From assembly GCA_016708765.1 (NCBI GenBank), contig JADJFD010000001.1, positions 434,001 through 498,000 on the forward strand: 64,000 nt of DNA, written 5' to 3'. Shown here piece after piece: positions 10,601 through 18,622 of this stretch. The number at the start of each line of letters is the position of its first letter. Position 1 is the first letter of the stretch. The stretch comes from Chitinophagaceae bacterium (GTDB lineage: Bacteria > Bacteroidota > Bacteroidia > Chitinophagales > Chitinophagaceae). Under the pieces are notes generated by a model, which was given only the letters and a program-made list of their open reading frames with translations, made no database searches and was not told the DNA's origin. The position numbers and the translations under genes were made by a program.

Positions 10601-11107
10601 TCCATTTAGTTGTAGATTTAATGTAGAGTTAATAACCGCATCCTGACTATTTCCAAACCCTATTTGTCTTCCAAAGCTGCCTTCCGCTTTTAATGTGCCA
10701 AAATCAAAAATCTTGTTTTGAGAATTAGCTAGACCTTTATTTATTTCAATCGGTTTTATGTAAAAATTATTTATTACACTATCATAGACCATACGTTGTG
10801 CAACTGGATTTAATTTAAATGGAAATACCCGATAGCTAATCGTTACACTATCTGTAGCAGGTTTTTTTATCCAGAATAAAGTTGCACTAACAAAATCTAA
10901 TCGATAATCAGCCGCAGCAACAAATGGGATCGAAAATGTGTTAGGTATAATGCTTATTGTATCAATCTTTAAACTGTCGGTTTTTGTACTAAAAACTTTC
11001 TGTCGAAGATTAGAAATACCAATGTTAGGTGCAGGAATCTGTGCACTGCTTTTGTAAGCAATCAGTGTCAACAATAAGATACTGGATATTCTTCCTAACA
11101 AGCTCAA
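7631..11107 (-). CDS. Large outer-membrane beta-barrel protein with SprA-like modules
   Basis: 1158 residues with a signal peptide (ISSILLLTLIAYKSSAQ). The only usable start is TTG at 11107; no in-frame ATG lies near. Two stretches recall the type IX translocon protein SprA: residues about 175-215 (AITDNNIPIQPDGNTQQL, then FDQVFLQF and LNLGDLDI) and about 275-345 (GPYRLRGANNEFFFIVLANT, LLQRGEDQDYVINYNSAEIT, FTPRRMITKDSRIQVEF). The remaining ~800 residues are alternating polar/hydrophobic strands and end in a terminal strand (RAAITALF), as in outer-membrane barrels. It is about half the length of SprA. It is divergent from a type IX cargo gene. Function is unknown; barrel placement is likely, the SprA relation is by motif only. 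Confidence 0.6.
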   Translation of the reverse strand: MSLLGRISSILLLTLIAYKSSAQIPAPNIGISNLRQKVFSTKTDSLKIDTISIIPNTFSIPFVAAADYRLDFVSATLFWIKKPATDSVTISYRVFPFKLNPVAQRMVYDSVINNFYIKPIEINKGLANSQNKIFDFGTLKAEGSFGRQIGFGNSQDAVINSTLNLQLNGMLGDSIEINAAITDNNIPIQPDGNTQQLNEFDQVFLQFKKKNWQLNLGDLDIRENKSYFLNFYKRLQGVSFQTTNRLSKSVQSNTLVSGSIAKGKFTRNILESLEGNQGPYRLRGANNEFFFIVLANTERVFYDGELLQRGEDQDYVINYNSAEITFTPRRMITKDSRIQVEFEYADRNFLNANLFLSQEFEINNKLKIRLGAFNNSDAKNSSINQVLDPKQKQFLADLGDSVQRAFYPAAFLDTLSPGKILYEKIYIGADSIYQYSTVPNVAIYNLSFVDVTQGSGDYVSDFNGANGKVYKYVAPIAGIKQGRYEPVQILVAPKKQQIVNLGVDYAISPNTNVKVELATSSTDVNTYSSKDNGDDRGWGAKFQLTNEKMIRKDKNLLLSTALEYEYVDRKFKPLERLRNVEFTRDWGLGINTIPIPADENIIRTSIGLKNKNNHAFNYQFINYNRSDNYNGFQNRIQHNAIWKGWTLANSISLTNFSLLNNKGSFLRPSIDISKELKQLNNWRLGFSYLQEQNNSRFKNTDTLIPGSFSFDIYSAYLKSDESKRNRYRLTFFTRSDKYAVFKDFVRGDRSLNLNLQTELLANAKRQLYINTTFRKLKVYNIAVSKQQEDETILGRVEYVMNEWKGLLTGNMLYEVGAGQEQRRDFAYLEVPAGTGQYAWNDYNSDGVQQLNEFELAAFPDQAKFLRIFTPTNDFIKANYTTFNYSFTINPRSVLSSPDLTGVNKFLSKLIIITSLQTSKKSIAKGSFEFNPFKYGISDTALVTLNTTILNTVSFNRMNNKWGVDFTNLRNNGKSLLTYGYETRKLNDWLMKLRWNINRSVLITLNGKKGQNELETPQFANRNYKLNIYNAEPFVTFIKGTTFRIAGGYKIETKKNSPLFGGEKSVSNSINLDSKYNILQNSALTGKFTFNNISYNFPANTTVSYIMLDGLLPGKNFLWSVGFSKRLLNNLEINLLYDGRKAGSSKTVHLGRAAITALF

Positions 11108-11242
11108 TAGCAGTGTATTTAGTTAAAAATCGTAAAATTCAGCCTTTTATTGCTTTAAAGTTATCCAATGCTGTTAATTCCGCAGAAAAGTGGCATTTTT
11201 GCAAGGACAGACCTAATATATACGTTGATTTAAGACTTTCAG

Positions 11243-13392
11243 GTGAAAAAAGATTACCCTTACTTCTCTTTCTTATAGTTTCCTCTACTCTATTTATTAA
11301 CGCTCAGCAGAATAATATCTGGTATTTGGGACGACAGGCTGGCTTGGATTTTAATTTAACAGGTTCGCAAACGGTTCCAGTAGCACTCCAAAATAGTGCT
11401 ATGATTACTGATGAAGGATGCTCTACAATCTCTGATGCAACAGGTAGTTTACTGTTTTACACAAACGGAGTTACTGTTTATAATAAAGCACATTCAATAA
11501 TGGTAAATGGAGATGCTCTTGCCGGACACCCTTCAGCTTGCCAGTCTGGTTTGATAGTGCAGCAACCCGGCAGCGATAATTTGTTTTACATTTTTACAAC
11601 TGATGGTATTGAAGGGAATTTTACAAAAGGTTACAACTATTCTATTGTAGATATGAATATGCAAGGTGGGAATGGTGAAGTGATTGTAAAAAATCAATTA
11701 TTATGGCAGTCCTGTACTGAAAGGGTAACAGCAGTGCGTCATTCAAACGGAGTAGATGTATGGTTAATTACAAACGATAATAATTCAAATATTTTTCGTT
11801 CGTGGCTAATAACATGCAGTGGATTACAACCAACAGCTGTTGTTTCTACTGCAGGCATCATTTTAAATTACTCTGTTTTAACCAATACAGGCTATATGAA
11901 AGTAAGTCCTGATGGTAAGCAACTTTGTCAAACACATTTCCCTTTGGAGGAAGTAATTGGTGGGGTTTCTAATTTTATTCAGCTATTTGATTTCGATAAC
12001 ACAACAGGACAAATATCAAACGGAAAATCTGTTACTACACCTAATTCATTATACATCGGCTGCGAATATTCGCCAGATTCCAGATTTCTTTATATAACAA
12101 GACCCGGAGCAAGAAAAATTGATCAGATTGAAGCTAAATTAACGACTGTTGCTGCTATTGAAGCTTCTGTTGTTTCCATTCCTACGGTGGGTAATCCTTT
12201 TGGTATACAGTTAGGGCCCGATGAAAAAATATATGTTTTCAAACAAAGCCTAACGGTAGGTGTAATAAACAGCCCTAATGTAAAAGCACCAAATGTTAGC
12301 TTCAATGAAACACAAATAAGCACAGCTCCGCATACGGCTTATCTCAGTTCACCATCATTTATAAATGATGTGGCCTATGATGCGAGTAATACTTTTAATT
12401 ATTCGCTTGTTGGTACTTGTAATGGCGAAGTACAATTTAATAGCTTCACTTCTATGCCCGGCACTATTACCTGGGATTGGGATTTTGGTGATGGAACAAC
12501 TTCCGCATTGCAAAATCCGGTACACACTTTTGTTCCTGATGATAAGCTGTATAATGTAACACTGACAATGACTTCATCACTTTCCTGTGCAAGAATTCGA
12601 CGATCAAGATTTGTAAAACCCGGCGGCATTTTTGGAGCAGCAGATTATGAATTTGTTATAAGATGCGATTCTAATTATGTTCGGTTTACAAATACAAGCA
12701 AAGAATTATTGGAAAACAACGTTCAGTTTGTCTGGGATTTTGGTGATGGAATAACCTCGACAGATCTGAATCCGATTCATACATTCAGCACTCCTGGAAA
12801 ATACGATGTAAAATTGAGTACGGTTTCTGTTGGAACTTGTTCAGGTAAAGAAATAACAAAGGAGGTTGATATTGAACAATTCGAAATTTCCGCTTCGCCT
12901 ACAGTTGCAACGATTCTTATTGGTGAAACTGTTTTTTTATCCGCTGCCGGTCCGGTTGCAGATTACAAATGGAGTCCTTCAAGATGGTTGGTGGATAGTG
13001 CTTCAAAAAATGTTGTTGCCACACCATTACAAGATATAGTTTATAAAGTAACCGCTACTGATAGTGAAGGTTGCAGTGCGGAAGATTCGGTAATTATAAA
13101 AGTGATTCAATATAACGATATCTATATTCCAACTGCGTTTACACCAAATAATGATGGTCGCAATGATCAACTAAAACCATATTTCCCAGGAACTATTTTG
13201 TTAAAAGACTTCAGCATTTTTAACCGTTGGGGAAATAGAATTTTTACCACTTCGCAAAGAGGATTCGGTTGGGATGGAAAAGTGAATGGCGAATTTCAGC
13301 CAGCCGGTGTTTATGTATGGAGTTTTCAGGCATTTGATGAAAAAACTCAAAAATCCGTTATTAGAAAAGGAGTTGTTACATTGATTCGATAA
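11243..13392 (+). CDS. PKD-domain protein with type IX (gliding-type) C-terminal sorting domain; start region frameshifted
   Basis: The frame open across 11029-13392 has no ATG before its signal peptide. A GTG at 11243 followed by six A would give the perfect start M-K-K-R-L-P-L-L-L-F-L-I-V-S-S if the tract were seven A; as read it is one base short, so the gene starts with a frameshift or uses slippage. Corrected length is 716 residues. After the signal peptide comes a beta-propeller-like region (NNIWYLGRQAGLDFN onward, with repeated SPDxxxLY motifs), then two PKD domains (WDWDFGDGTTS about residue 410; VWDFGDGITS about 495). The last 90 residues carry the type B sorting domain (IPTAFTPNNDGRNDQL, FNRWGNRIF, WDGKVNG, GVYVW). 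It should be exported by the type IX system and attached to the surface. Confidence 0.8.
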
Positions 13393-13412
13393 TCAATGTG
13401 ATATCTGCAATA

Positions 13413-13449
13413 AAAAAAGAGGCTGCTCTTATGTAAGGCAGCCTCTTTG
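13413..13449. terminator. Bidirectional terminator between the PKD protein gene and sdhB
   Basis: Stem AAAGAGGCTGC / GCAGCCTCTTT with A- and T-rich flanks on the two sides, so it can serve both converging genes. Confidence 0.85.
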
Positions 13450-13468
13450 AAATAATATAATAACAAAC

Positions 13469-14233
13469 TTATTTATCAGAAACAGCACCCGCCATCATAT
13501 ATTCCCGGTTAAGCCTTGCAATATTCTCAATTGAAATTTCTTTAGGACAAACTGCTTCACAAGCACCAGTGTTGGTGCAAGAGCCAAACCCTTCCTTATC
13601 CATTTGTGCTACCATATTCAGAGCTCTTGATCTTCTTTCGGGACTTCCCTGTGGCAACAAATCCAAATGCCAAAGTTTAGCTTATACAAAGAGCAAGGCT
13701 GAGGAGTTTTTACAAGCTGCTACACAAGCACCACATCCTATACAAGCTGCTGCAGCAAAAGCGGAATCAGCATTATCTTTTTCAACAGGTGTTGCGTTGG
13801 CATCCACAGCATTACCAGTGTTAACTGAAATATAACCTCCGGCTTGAATAATGCGATCAAATGCAGTTCTATCAACCACTAAATCTTTAATAACCGGAAA
13901 AGAGTTGGCTCTCCATGGTTCAATTACAATGGTATCGCCATCTTTATAAGCCCTCATGTGTAACTGGCAAGTAGTGTTAGCATGCCATGGGCCATGCGGA
14001 CGACCATTGATATACATTGAACATGCGCCACAAATTCCTTCTCTGCAATCATGGTCGAATGCAATCGGGTCTTTTCCTTCTCTTATAAGTTCTTCATTTA
14101 AAACGTCAATCATTTCAAGAAAAGACATTTCGGAAGAAATATTACTAACAGAATACGTTTCAAATTTACCTATTGACTTGCTATTTCTCTGTCTCCAGAC
14201 TTTCAACGTAAGATTCATATTGTAATGCTCCAT
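13469..14233 (-). pseudogene. sdhB: Succinate dehydrogenase iron-sulfur subunit SdhB, interrupted by an in-frame TAA
   Basis: The subunit passes electrons from FAD to quinone through three Fe-S clusters. Codons 1-183 carry the [2Fe-2S] ligands (CREGICGAC, residues 63-71) and the [4Fe-4S] motif CIGCGACVAAC (164-174). Codon 184 is TAA (13682-13684). The same frame continues with A-K-L-W-H-L-D-L-L-P-Q-G and the third cluster motif CTNTGACEAVCP to a normal end at 13469. Homologues usually have Ser at this position (FVSAK), so one change, TCA to TAA, explains the break; 254 residues would be the expected length. Loss of the third cluster should inactivate the enzyme. sdhA and sdhC upstream are intact, so an error in the sequence is more likely than decay. 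Confidence 0.88.
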
Positions 14234-14261
14234 AAAAACGTAGTATAGTTCGTTAATAATT

Positions 14262-16238
14262 TTATTTATAACTCCTTTGTGTCAGCTTCACTACTTCAAA
14301 CTCTAAAGGTTCTTTATTTAATTCCCAATTGCTTTCACCTTTATATTCCCAAGCCGATACATAAGCAAAGTTATCATCATCTCTTTTAGCTTCGCCTTCT
14401 TCGGTCTGGCTTTCTTCCCGGAAATGACCACCACAACTTTCATTTCTCTGTAAAGCATCTTTGCACATCAACTCTCCCAACTCAATAAAATCAGCAACTC
14501 GGCCTGCTTTATCCAGTTCAGGATTCATTTCATTTATTTCACCGGGAACTTTTACATCACTCCAGAATTCTTTTTTCAATTGTTGTATTTCCGAAATAGC
14601 TTCAGTTAATCCCTGTGTATTTCGGGCCATACCGCATTTCTCCCACATTATTTTTCCAAGACGCTTATGGAAACTTTCAACAGTTTGCTTACCCTTAATA
14701 TTCATCAACGTATCAATTCTATCCTTCACAGCTTTTTCTGTTTGCTCAAAAGCTTCATGAGTAGTTGGAATTGGATTCACACTAATTTCATCTGCCAGGT
14801 AATTACCTATCGTGTATGGAATCACAAAATAACCATCGGCCAAACCCTGCATCAATGCAGATGCGCCAAGACGATTAGCACCATGATCGCTAAAGTTTGC
14901 TTCGCCCAAACAATACAAACCTTTTACATTGGTCATCAATTCATAATCTACCCATAGGCCACCCATGGTATAATGCACCGCTGGATAAATTCTCATTGGC
15001 ACTTCGTATGGATTTTCGCCGGTTATCTTTTCATACATATCAAAAAGATTACCATACTCTTCTTTCACTACTTCTTTACCCAAACGAATTAAAGTTTCCA
15101 AATCAGGATTTTCAATACCTTGTTTCTGAGCTTCTGTTTTTCCGTATTTGTTAATCAGGTTATGTTTAAAATCAAGGTAAACAGCTTGCTTCGTTGTACC
15201 TACACCATAACCAGCATCGCATCTTTCTTTAGCAGCTCTAGATGCCACATCTCTTGGCACTAAGTTTCCGAAAGCCGGATATCTTCTTTCCAAATAATAA
15301 TCTCTTTCTTCTTCCGGAATATCATTTGCTTTTCTGGTATCGTTCTTTTGCTTCGGCACCCAGATACGTCCATCATTTCTTAATGATTCAGACATCAACG
15401 TCAACTTAGACTGATTATCGCCACTTACCGGAATACAAGTTGGATGTATTTGTGTAAAGCAAGGATTACCAAACATGGCTCCTTTCTTATGTGCTTTCCA
15501 AGCCGCAGTTACGTTGCTGCCCATAGCGTTGGTTGACAAATAAAATACATTACCATAACCACCAGTACAAAGTAAAACAGCATGGCCAAAGAAACGTTCC
15601 AGTTCCCCTGTTATCAGATTACGACATATTATTCCTCTTGCTTTATCATCTATCATTACCACATCAAGCATTTCATGGCGACTATACATTTCTACATTTC
15701 CCAATGCCACTTGTCTTTCCAATGCCTGATAAGCTCCTATCAATAATTGCTGACCAGTTTGTCCGGCAGCGTAAAATGTTCTTTTTACCTGAGTACCACC
15801 AAAGGAACGATTGTTTAATAATCCCCCGTAATCTCTTGCAAAAGGTACTCCCTGCGCTACACACTGATCAATAATATTTACACTCACTTCAGCCAAACGA
15901 TGTACGTTAGCCTCTCTAGCACGGTAGTCACCACCTTTTACAGTATCATAAAACAAACGGAATGTTGAATCACCATCATTCTGATAATTCTTTGCAGCGT
16001 TGATACCACCTTGTGCCGCTATACTATGTGCCCTTCTCGGAGAGTCCTGAAAACAAAAAGCTTTTACTTTATAACCCAGTTCTCCCAACGAAGCAGCAGC
16101 AGAAGCTCCAGCAAGGCCAGTACCAACAATAATAACTTCTAGCTTTCTTTTATTAGCCGGGTTCACCAATTTACAATGGCCTTTATAGTCCACCCATTTA
16201 TCTTCCATTTTTCCGGCAGGAATTTTTGAATTCAACAT
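14262..16238 (-). CDS. sdhA: Succinate dehydrogenase/fumarate reductase flavoprotein subunit
   Basis: A 658-residue protein that oxidises succinate to fumarate with covalently bound FAD. The dinucleotide fold IIVGTGLAGASAAASLGELG starts near residue 34, and HSIAAQGGINAAKNY contains the histidine that links FAD. Substrate-site motifs HPTCIP, RDVASRA and a late HGANRLGASALMQGLADGYF are present. The C-terminal part (REESQTEEGEAKRDDDNFAY) is typical of the Bacteroidota/epsilon-type enzymes with a single five-helix membrane anchor. It lies 28 bases upstream of sdhB and 219 bases downstream of sdhC, the latter gap holding repeats. Confidence 0.97.
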   Translation of the reverse strand: MLNSKIPAGKMEDKWVDYKGHCKLVNPANKRKLEVIIVGTGLAGASAAASLGELGYKVKAFCFQDSPRRAHSIAAQGGINAAKNYQNDGDSTFRLFYDTVKGGDYRAREANVHRLAEVSVNIIDQCVAQGVPFARDYGGLLNNRSFGGTQVKRTFYAAGQTGQQLLIGAYQALERQVALGNVEMYSRHEMLDVVMIDDKARGIICRNLITGELERFFGHAVLLCTGGYGNVFYLSTNAMGSNVTAAWKAHKKGAMFGNPCFTQIHPTCIPVSGDNQSKLTLMSESLRNDGRIWVPKQKNDTRKANDIPEEERDYYLERRYPAFGNLVPRDVASRAAKERCDAGYGVGTTKQAVYLDFKHNLINKYGKTEAQKQGIENPDLETLIRLGKEVVKEEYGNLFDMYEKITGENPYEVPMRIYPAVHYTMGGLWVDYELMTNVKGLYCLGEANFSDHGANRLGASALMQGLADGYFVIPYTIGNYLADEISVNPIPTTHEAFEQTEKAVKDRIDTLMNIKGKQTVESFHKRLGKIMWEKCGMARNTQGLTEAISEIQQLKKEFWSDVKVPGEINEMNPELDKAGRVADFIELGELMCKDALQRNESCGGHFREESQTEEGEAKRDDDNFAYVSAWEYKGESNWELNKEPLEFEVVKLTQRSYK

Positions 16239-16299
16239 ACTCTTCTATTGAAATGTATAATTTTTATTTACCGAACTTCAGTACTACTATCATCTTCTT

Positions 16300-16410
16300 T
16301 TGCGTCGCACTCTTGTACTGTTGTAATTCTATTCAACTTATTATTGAACCCTTAAAGGGTTCAAGTACATTCTACAACTTTCATTCTCCGGGTTTCACCC
16401 GGAGCTACCA
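16300..16410. repeat. Intergenic palindromic repeats between sdhC and sdhA
   Basis: Three elements lie together: TTGCGTCGCACTCTTGTAC (about 16310-16328), also found once at 43679-43697; the palindrome GAACCCTTAAAGGGTTC; and the hairpin CTCCGGGTTTCACCCGGAG. Such elements are dispersed between genes in many Chitinophagaceae. Here they sit inside the sdhCAB transcription unit and may alter mRNA processing. Confidence 0.6.
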
Positions 16411-16457
16411 ACATTTAAGCCCTCCGGACTTTCTTCCTATTCACTATTGCCTATTTA

Positions 16458-17129
16458 CTATTCTATCCAACCCAAATAAAAGCTAACCGGCATTAATGCA
16501 AATGCCAGTGGAACGATGATTGAAAAGCCAATTCCAACAGCATTTAATAAGCCAAGATATTTTTTATTGCTAACGCCAATTGTTCTGAATGCACTTTGAA
16601 AACCATGCAGTAAGTGCCATGCTAATGAAATACACCCTAGCACATATAAGACCACAACCCAGTTAACTTGAAAAACTTCTTTCATTTTTTCATACAAAGA
16701 AATTTCCGGGCCTAATAACCAACCTTGATTACTGCGATTTGGTATCCAAAAATGGATAAAGTGCATTATCAGGAATAACAATATTATAGTACCCAACAAA
16801 CCCATGCTGCGGCTGTACCATTTGCTTCCTTTATTTCCCATCGAAACAGCATATCCTTTTTTCCTCTTGCTGCGATTTTGTATCTCAAGCATTATCCCCT
16901 GCACAATGTGCAAGAGAATACCAAGCATTAACCCAACTTCTAAAATACGGGGCACAACATTTGAACCCATAAAATGAGCTCCGGCTTCAAACATTTTGCC
17001 GCCATCATTAGCCCAGATAGTAGCATTCAAACTTACATGTACAATAAGGAAAAGAATAAGAAAAATACCCGTCAATGCCATCACCCACTTTTTGCCAATC
17101 GAAGAAGTAAACAGTTCAGACCATTTCAT
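16458..17129 (-). CDS. sdhC: Succinate dehydrogenase cytochrome b558 subunit
   Basis: A 223-residue membrane anchor with five hydrophobic helices (about 16-36, 61-82, 108-132, 155-175, 194-217), the size and layout of the b558-family SdhC found in type B complexes that lack SdhD. Histidines within helices (IVHVSLNA, LLHIVQGIM, MHFIHFWIP, WHLLHGFQSAF) are the expected ligands of the two b hemes. It reduces menaquinone with electrons from SdhB. It is the first gene of sdhC-sdhA-sdhB and has a -7 promoter element 32 bases upstream of its start. Confidence 0.95.
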   Translation of the reverse strand: MKWSELFTSSIGKKWVMALTGIFLILFLIVHVSLNATIWANDGGKMFEAGAHFMGSNVVPRILEVGLMLGILLHIVQGIMLEIQNRSKRKKGYAVSMGNKGSKWYSRSMGLLGTIILLFLIMHFIHFWIPNRSNQGWLLGPEISLYEKMKEVFQVNWVVVLYVLGCISLAWHLLHGFQSAFRTIGVSNKKYLGLLNAVGIGFSIIVPLAFALMPVSFYLGWIE

Positions 17130-17160
17130 ATAAATCTTTCTTAAGTGTAATCAATATGTG

Positions 17161-17168
17161 CAAAAGTA
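17161..17168 (-). promoter_or_regulatory. -7 element TACTTTTG for the sdhCAB operon
   Basis: On the minus strand this matches TAnnTTTG. A TTG (complement of 17191-17193) lies 22 bases upstream, an acceptable -33 element. The leader would be about 25 bases. Confidence 0.5.
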
Positions 17169-17233
17169 CTATCCAACAGCCAATAAATAACAAAAGATTT
17201 AGCTAGAAAGTTCAGCCAAAAAAGCTGATATGT

Positions 17234-17800
17234 TTAGCCTTCCAGACGATTCATCAATTCAGCATCAATTTTTTTGAATAAATGAAAGGGTCTGTAGATT
17301 CTCCAGTTGTCAAGTTCCTTCAGTTCGATAAACTGGTTTAAATGTGCCTGTTTAAAATCATACTGGGTTTGTTCCGGCATGTTTAAACAAACCACCCAGC
17401 CATTTTCATCTGTTACATCTTCATGTAGCTCTTCGTAGTAATCTTTTCCATCGCTATGAAAATTCAACACATTTTCTGTAATAAGTACAAATTTATAAAT
17501 CCCTTCCTCCATAAACTTTTCCAGCACCTCCCTTTTTAATTCCATGATATCGTTTTCTATCGCATCATTCCACTCTCCTATTAATTCTAATACTGCATAC
17601 TTCTCTTCATAATCTGCAATTAATACTTTAAGGTAAAGTGTCCGGCTGCCAAAATCATCCCACAGCGGATGGATATAATAATTGTAAACAGTTTGGGAGT
17701 ATTCAAATTGGGAATATGTTCTCCCATAGAATGGCGATTTTTCGTCTTCCTCACTTATGTAAATATGCTGCCAGTTATAAAAGGGTTCAATGTCCTGCAT
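17234..17800 (-). CDS. Conserved hypothetical cytosolic protein
   Basis: A 188-residue acidic protein with no signal peptide or membrane segment. It is rich in Tyr, Trp, Asp and Glu (FYNWQHIYISEEDEKSPFYG, YYIHPLWDDFGSRTLYLKVL) and has a predicted mixed alpha/beta pattern. I do not recognise a characterised family. It sits alone between sdhC and the thr operon: 104 bases separate it from the sdhC start, and 52 bases lie between its start and the end of the next minus-strand gene. Codon use and composition match the neighbours, so it looks like a resident gene. Confidence 0.55.
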   Translation of the reverse strand: MQDIEPFYNWQHIYISEEDEKSPFYGRTYSQFEYSQTVYNYYIHPLWDDFGSRTLYLKVLIADYEEKYAVLELIGEWNDAIENDIMELKREVLEKFMEEGIYKFVLITENVLNFHSDGKDYYEELHEDVTDENGWVVCLNMPEQTQYDFKQAHLNQFIELKELDNWRIYRPFHLFKKIDAELMNRLEG

Positions 17801-17852
17801 AATCTATGCAAAATTAAGAACAGAATATAACTGTAACAAATATGCACACATA

Positions 17853-18608
17853 TCAAATATTCAGCATTTCAAATAGTGCCTTCAGTAACATAAAACCAAA
17901 AATCAGGAAAAGTCTATTCCGATTGCTGACCTTATTAGCACCTTCCATAAAGAATAAATAACGTAATGGTAGGTAGAAAAATAAAAAAAGAAAAGAAAGG
18001 AAAAGAAAGAGGAACCAAATGTCGCCTATGGTTTGGGTTTTAGCATTAGCTAACATGGCCATTGCACCTTTTTCCCAAAACACAAAGGATAGTATAGCTA
18101 CTCCGATAATTAAAAAGAAATCGGCCAACAACTCTCTCCGGAATAAATAATCATCAGAAAATATCCTGCTATGTTTTCGCTTGCTTTTGCCACGATAAAC
18201 AAGCCAGGTAATAAAAGAAGATACTGATATTGCAATTATAATTGATTGGAAGCTTGTTTCGTTATTCGCTGCAATTGGTAAGTGGAATATATTGCGTAGC
18301 TCCGTTTCTGAAAGGATAAAAACCATTAACATAATTAGCCAGTGGCCAATAACTAGAAATATAGTATACGAAACAGGTTTTATTGTTTTAGCTGAATGAG
18401 AGAGCCGATAACTCAGTGGTAAATCTTTTAATGCTGCACCACAAATGTAAAATAGTAATGCAGCTAGCATCCAGTGATAAAAACCTTTATCATTTATGAA
18501 ATCAGTGATTGTAGGGAAAATAAAACCCAGCAGAAAACTAATTGTTAATACAGACCAGTCAAATATAGCAAGCCGATTTTTAAGTATGTAATCCTTTGCT
18601 GCTAGCAT
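17853..18608 (-). CDS. Multi-spanning membrane protein at the end of the thr operon
   Basis: About 251 residues from the ATG at 18608. A TTG at 18626 would overlap the thrC stop, but the ATG (MLAAKDYILKNRLAIFDWSV) is preferred. Roughly seven hydrophobic segments are visible (for example LTISFLLGFIFPTITDF, MLAALLFYICGAAL, YTIFLVIGHWLIMLMVFIL, FLFLFLSFLFLFFYLPL, LFLIFGFMLLKALFEML). A basic loop (YRGKSKRKHSR) separates the halves. No family is recognised. The 14-base gap after thrC suggests it is co-transcribed with the threonine genes; a transport role would fit the context but is not shown by any motif. Confidence 0.6.
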   Translation of the reverse strand: MLAAKDYILKNRLAIFDWSVLTISFLLGFIFPTITDFINDKGFYHWMLAALLFYICGAALKDLPLSYRLSHSAKTIKPVSYTIFLVIGHWLIMLMVFILSETELRNIFHLPIAANNETSFQSIIIAISVSSFITWLVYRGKSKRKHSRIFSDDYLFRRELLADFFLIIGVAILSFVFWEKGAMAMLANAKTQTIGDIWFLFLFLSFLFLFFYLPLRYLFFMEGANKVSNRNRLFLIFGFMLLKALFEMLNI

Positions 18609-18622
18609 AGAGTTGTTTTTAT

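Noticed and set aside
11029..11242. ATG at 11029 as start of the PKD protein
   Set aside because: It lies inside the divergent signal-peptide region of the neighbouring gene and would place about 70 unrelated residues before a normal signal peptide.
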